NCBI RefSeq assembly: GCF_051014685.1
Contig: NW_027478385.1
Coordinates: 6,944,001 to 7,008,000 of the forward strand
DNA length: 64,000 bases
DNA from: Ptiloglossa arizonensis
Taxonomy: Eukaryota; Arthropoda; Insecta; Hymenoptera; Colletidae
Direction of reading: 5' to 3'
Shown here: positions 62,621 through 64,000 of the stretch, one piece after another
Numbering within the stretch: the stretch's first letter is position 1
Layout of the letters: each line of letters starts with the position of its first letter
Translations under genes and position numbers: made by a program
Notes under the pieces: generated by a model
The model's input: the letters and a program-made list of their open reading frames with translations, nothing else
Database searches by the model: none
What the model was told of the DNA's origin: nothing

Positions 62621-63845
62621 AGAAATGGTTGAGAAGAGAACAAATTTTTCGCAATTCTGCTTCTCCAAATGCTTAACCAGAATGGCCTAGGGAAAAAATA
62701 CACGTACCGTTGTAATCGGGCGAGTTTCTGCTTTCAAATGCAATAGGAATTTTTGGGTTAGGCCGATCCGGTCGCGAGATATGAGAGTTTGAAGCTAAGA
62801 AATGGTTGAGAAGAGAACAAATTTTTCGCAATTCTGCTGCTCCAAACGCTTAACCAGAATGGCCTAGGGAAAAAATATGCATACCGTTGTAATCGGGCGA
62901 GTTTCTACATTCAGACTCAGCAGGAATTTTTGGGTTTGGTCAATCCGTTCGCGAGATATGGGACTTTGAAGCTAAGAAATGGTTGAGAAGACAACAAATT
63001 TTTCGCAATTCTGCTGCTCCAAACGCTTAACCAGAATGGCCTAGGGAAAAAATACGCATACCGTTGTAATCGGGCGAGTTTCTACTTTCAGTTACAATAG
63101 GAATTTTTGGGTTAGGTCAATCCGTTCGCGAGATATGGGACTTTGAGGCTAAGAAATGGTTGACAAGACAAGAAATTTTTCGCACTTCTGCTGCTCCAAT
63201 CGCTTAACCAGAATGGCCTAGGGGAAAATACACGTACCGTTGTAATCGGGCGAGTTTCTACTTTCAAATGCAATGGGAATTTTTGTGTTATGTCAATCCG
63301 TTCTCGAGATATGGGAGTTTGAAGCTAAGAAATGCTTGAGAAGAGAACAAATTTTTCGCAATTCTGCTGCTCCAAACGCTTAACCAGAATGGCCTAGGGA
63401 AAAAATACGCATACCGTTAAAATCGGGCAAGTTTCTACTTTCAGACGCAGCAGGTATGTTTGGGTTTGGTCAATCCGTTCGCGAGATATGGGAGTTTGAA
63501 GCTTAGAAATGGTTGAGAAGACAACAAATTTTTCGCACTTCTGCTTCTCCAAACGCTTAACCAGAGTGGCCTAGGGAAAAAATACACATAGCGTTGTAAT
63601 CGGGAGAGTTTCTACTTTCAGACGCAATAGGAATTTTTGGGTTAGGTCAATCCGTTCGCGAGATATGGGACTTTGAGGCTAAGAAATGGTTGACAAGACA
63701 ACAAATTTTTCGCAATTCTGCTGCTCCAAACGCTTAACCAGAATGGCCTAGGGAAAAAATACACATACCGTTGTAATCGGGCGAGTTTCTACTTTCAGAT
63801 GCAATAGGAATTTTGGGTTAGGTCAATCCGTTCGGGAGATATAAG
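62621..63845. repeat. Region H, 7-monomer block repeated from about 58906-60130
   Basis: From GAGAAGAGAACAAAT near 62630 to GTTCGGGAGATA near 63841 the sequence repeats 58.9-60.13 kb at an offset of 3715 bp (21 monomers). Shared rare variants include AATATGCATACCG, CCGTTAAAATCGGGCAAG, CAGGTATGTTTGGG and CATAGCGTTG. Past the right edge the copies differ at once (ATAAGAG against AAGGGAG). This may be the start of a further HOR copy continuing beyond the window. Confidence 0.82.
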
Positions 63846-64000
63846 AGTTTGAAGCTAAGAAATGGTTGAGAAGAGAACAAATTTTTCGCAATTCTGCTGC
63901 TCCAAACGCTTAACCAGAATGGCCTAGGGAAAAAATATGCATACCGTTGTAATCGGGCGAGTTTCTACTTTCAGACGCAGCAGGAATTGTTGGGTTTGGT
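63846..64000. repeat. Last, partial monomer of the window
   Basis: The array continues unbroken to the window edge with CAGACGCAGCAGG and GGGTTTGG, so neither end of the satellite block lies inside this window. Confidence 0.9.

Larger units (their letters stand above)
1..64000. repeat. Satellite DNA array, about 177-bp monomer, head-to-tail throughout
   Basis: The GGGTTAGG landmark recurs every 176-178 bp from the first base to the last; for example its GGG starts at 4, 182, 359 and 536. About 360 monomers fit in the window. Every monomer reads in the same direction and I saw no inversion, unrelated insertion or spacer. Length variants come mostly from 1-bp changes: GTTGCGAG for GTTCGCGAG, an A-run of five instead of six after GGCCTAGGG, and AATTTTGGG for AATTTTTGGG. 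A monomer near nucleosome size, arranged only in tandem and grouped in higher-order units, is the usual form of eukaryotic centromeric or pericentromeric satellites. The centromere role is inference; the sequence alone shows only the satellite. I do not recognise the family or the host. Confidence 0.98.

Noticed and set aside
1..64000. CRISPR array
   Set aside because: Repetition is of the whole 177-bp unit with no unique spacers, and variation is spread along the monomer and not confined to spacer intervals.
1..64000. Transposon insertion, LTRs or inverted monomers within the array
   Set aside because: I followed the landmark spacing across the window and saw only multiples of about 177 bp on one strand. 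No interruption or terminal repeat was found.

Overview
The whole 64 kb window is one satellite DNA array. It consists of about 360 head-to-tail copies of a roughly 177-bp monomer, all in one orientation, with no gene, RNA gene, transposon insertion or inversion that I can support. I number the monomer from the GGG of its GGGTTAGG landmark. In order it holds GGGTTAGGTC, a TTCGCGAGATATGGGA segment, a T5 tract before CGCAATTCTGCTGCTCC, AACGCTTAACC, GGCCTAGGGA6, CGTTGTAATCGGGCGAG, a TTTCTACTTTCAGATGC segment and a second T5 tract. Monomer size near one nucleosome repeat, exclusive tandem organisation and higher-order repeats (HORs) indicate a eukaryotic chromosome, most plausibly centromeric or pericentromeric heterochromatin. 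I do not recognise the family and will not name a species. A hand count on a typical monomer gives about 42% G+C and 8 CpGs against about 7.6 expected, so CpG is not depleted.

The interest lies in the layout. Monomers differ from neighbours at many positions, yet multi-monomer blocks recur almost unchanged at fixed offsets. Region A (1 to about 14.7 kb) has a 24-monomer HOR of 4245 bp in two tandem copies, flanked by related older copies and a nested 10-monomer (1767 bp) duplication. Region B (about 14.7-17.8 kb) is transitional, with a 9-monomer (1589 bp) periodicity. Region C (about 17.8-24.5 kb) is two tandem copies of a 19-monomer unit (3356 bp). Region D (about 24.5-36.2 kb) is built on a 12-monomer unit (2122 bp), with 8-monomer (1414 bp) and 11-monomer (1945 bp) derivatives. 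Region E (about 36.2-44.3 kb) has a 22-monomer copy (3888 bp), a 21-monomer copy (3711 bp) lacking one monomer, and a third partial copy. Region F (about 44.3-57.1 kb) is a mosaic followed by a 20-monomer duplication (3535 bp). Region G (about 56.5-59.3 kb) is an 8-monomer duplication (1415 bp). Region H (59.3 kb to the end) is the least ordered, with a 1.2-kb block repeated 3715 bp away.

Functionally, the notable signal is a motif in most monomers (GTTCGCGAGATATGGGA) that matches 8 of the 9 core bases of the mammalian CENP-B box. It is lost by a 1-bp deletion in one monomer class that recurs in HOR register. The many short open frames are by-products of a 177-bp (59-codon) repeat and are not annotated as genes. 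All identities are by eye; no alignment or database search was run.
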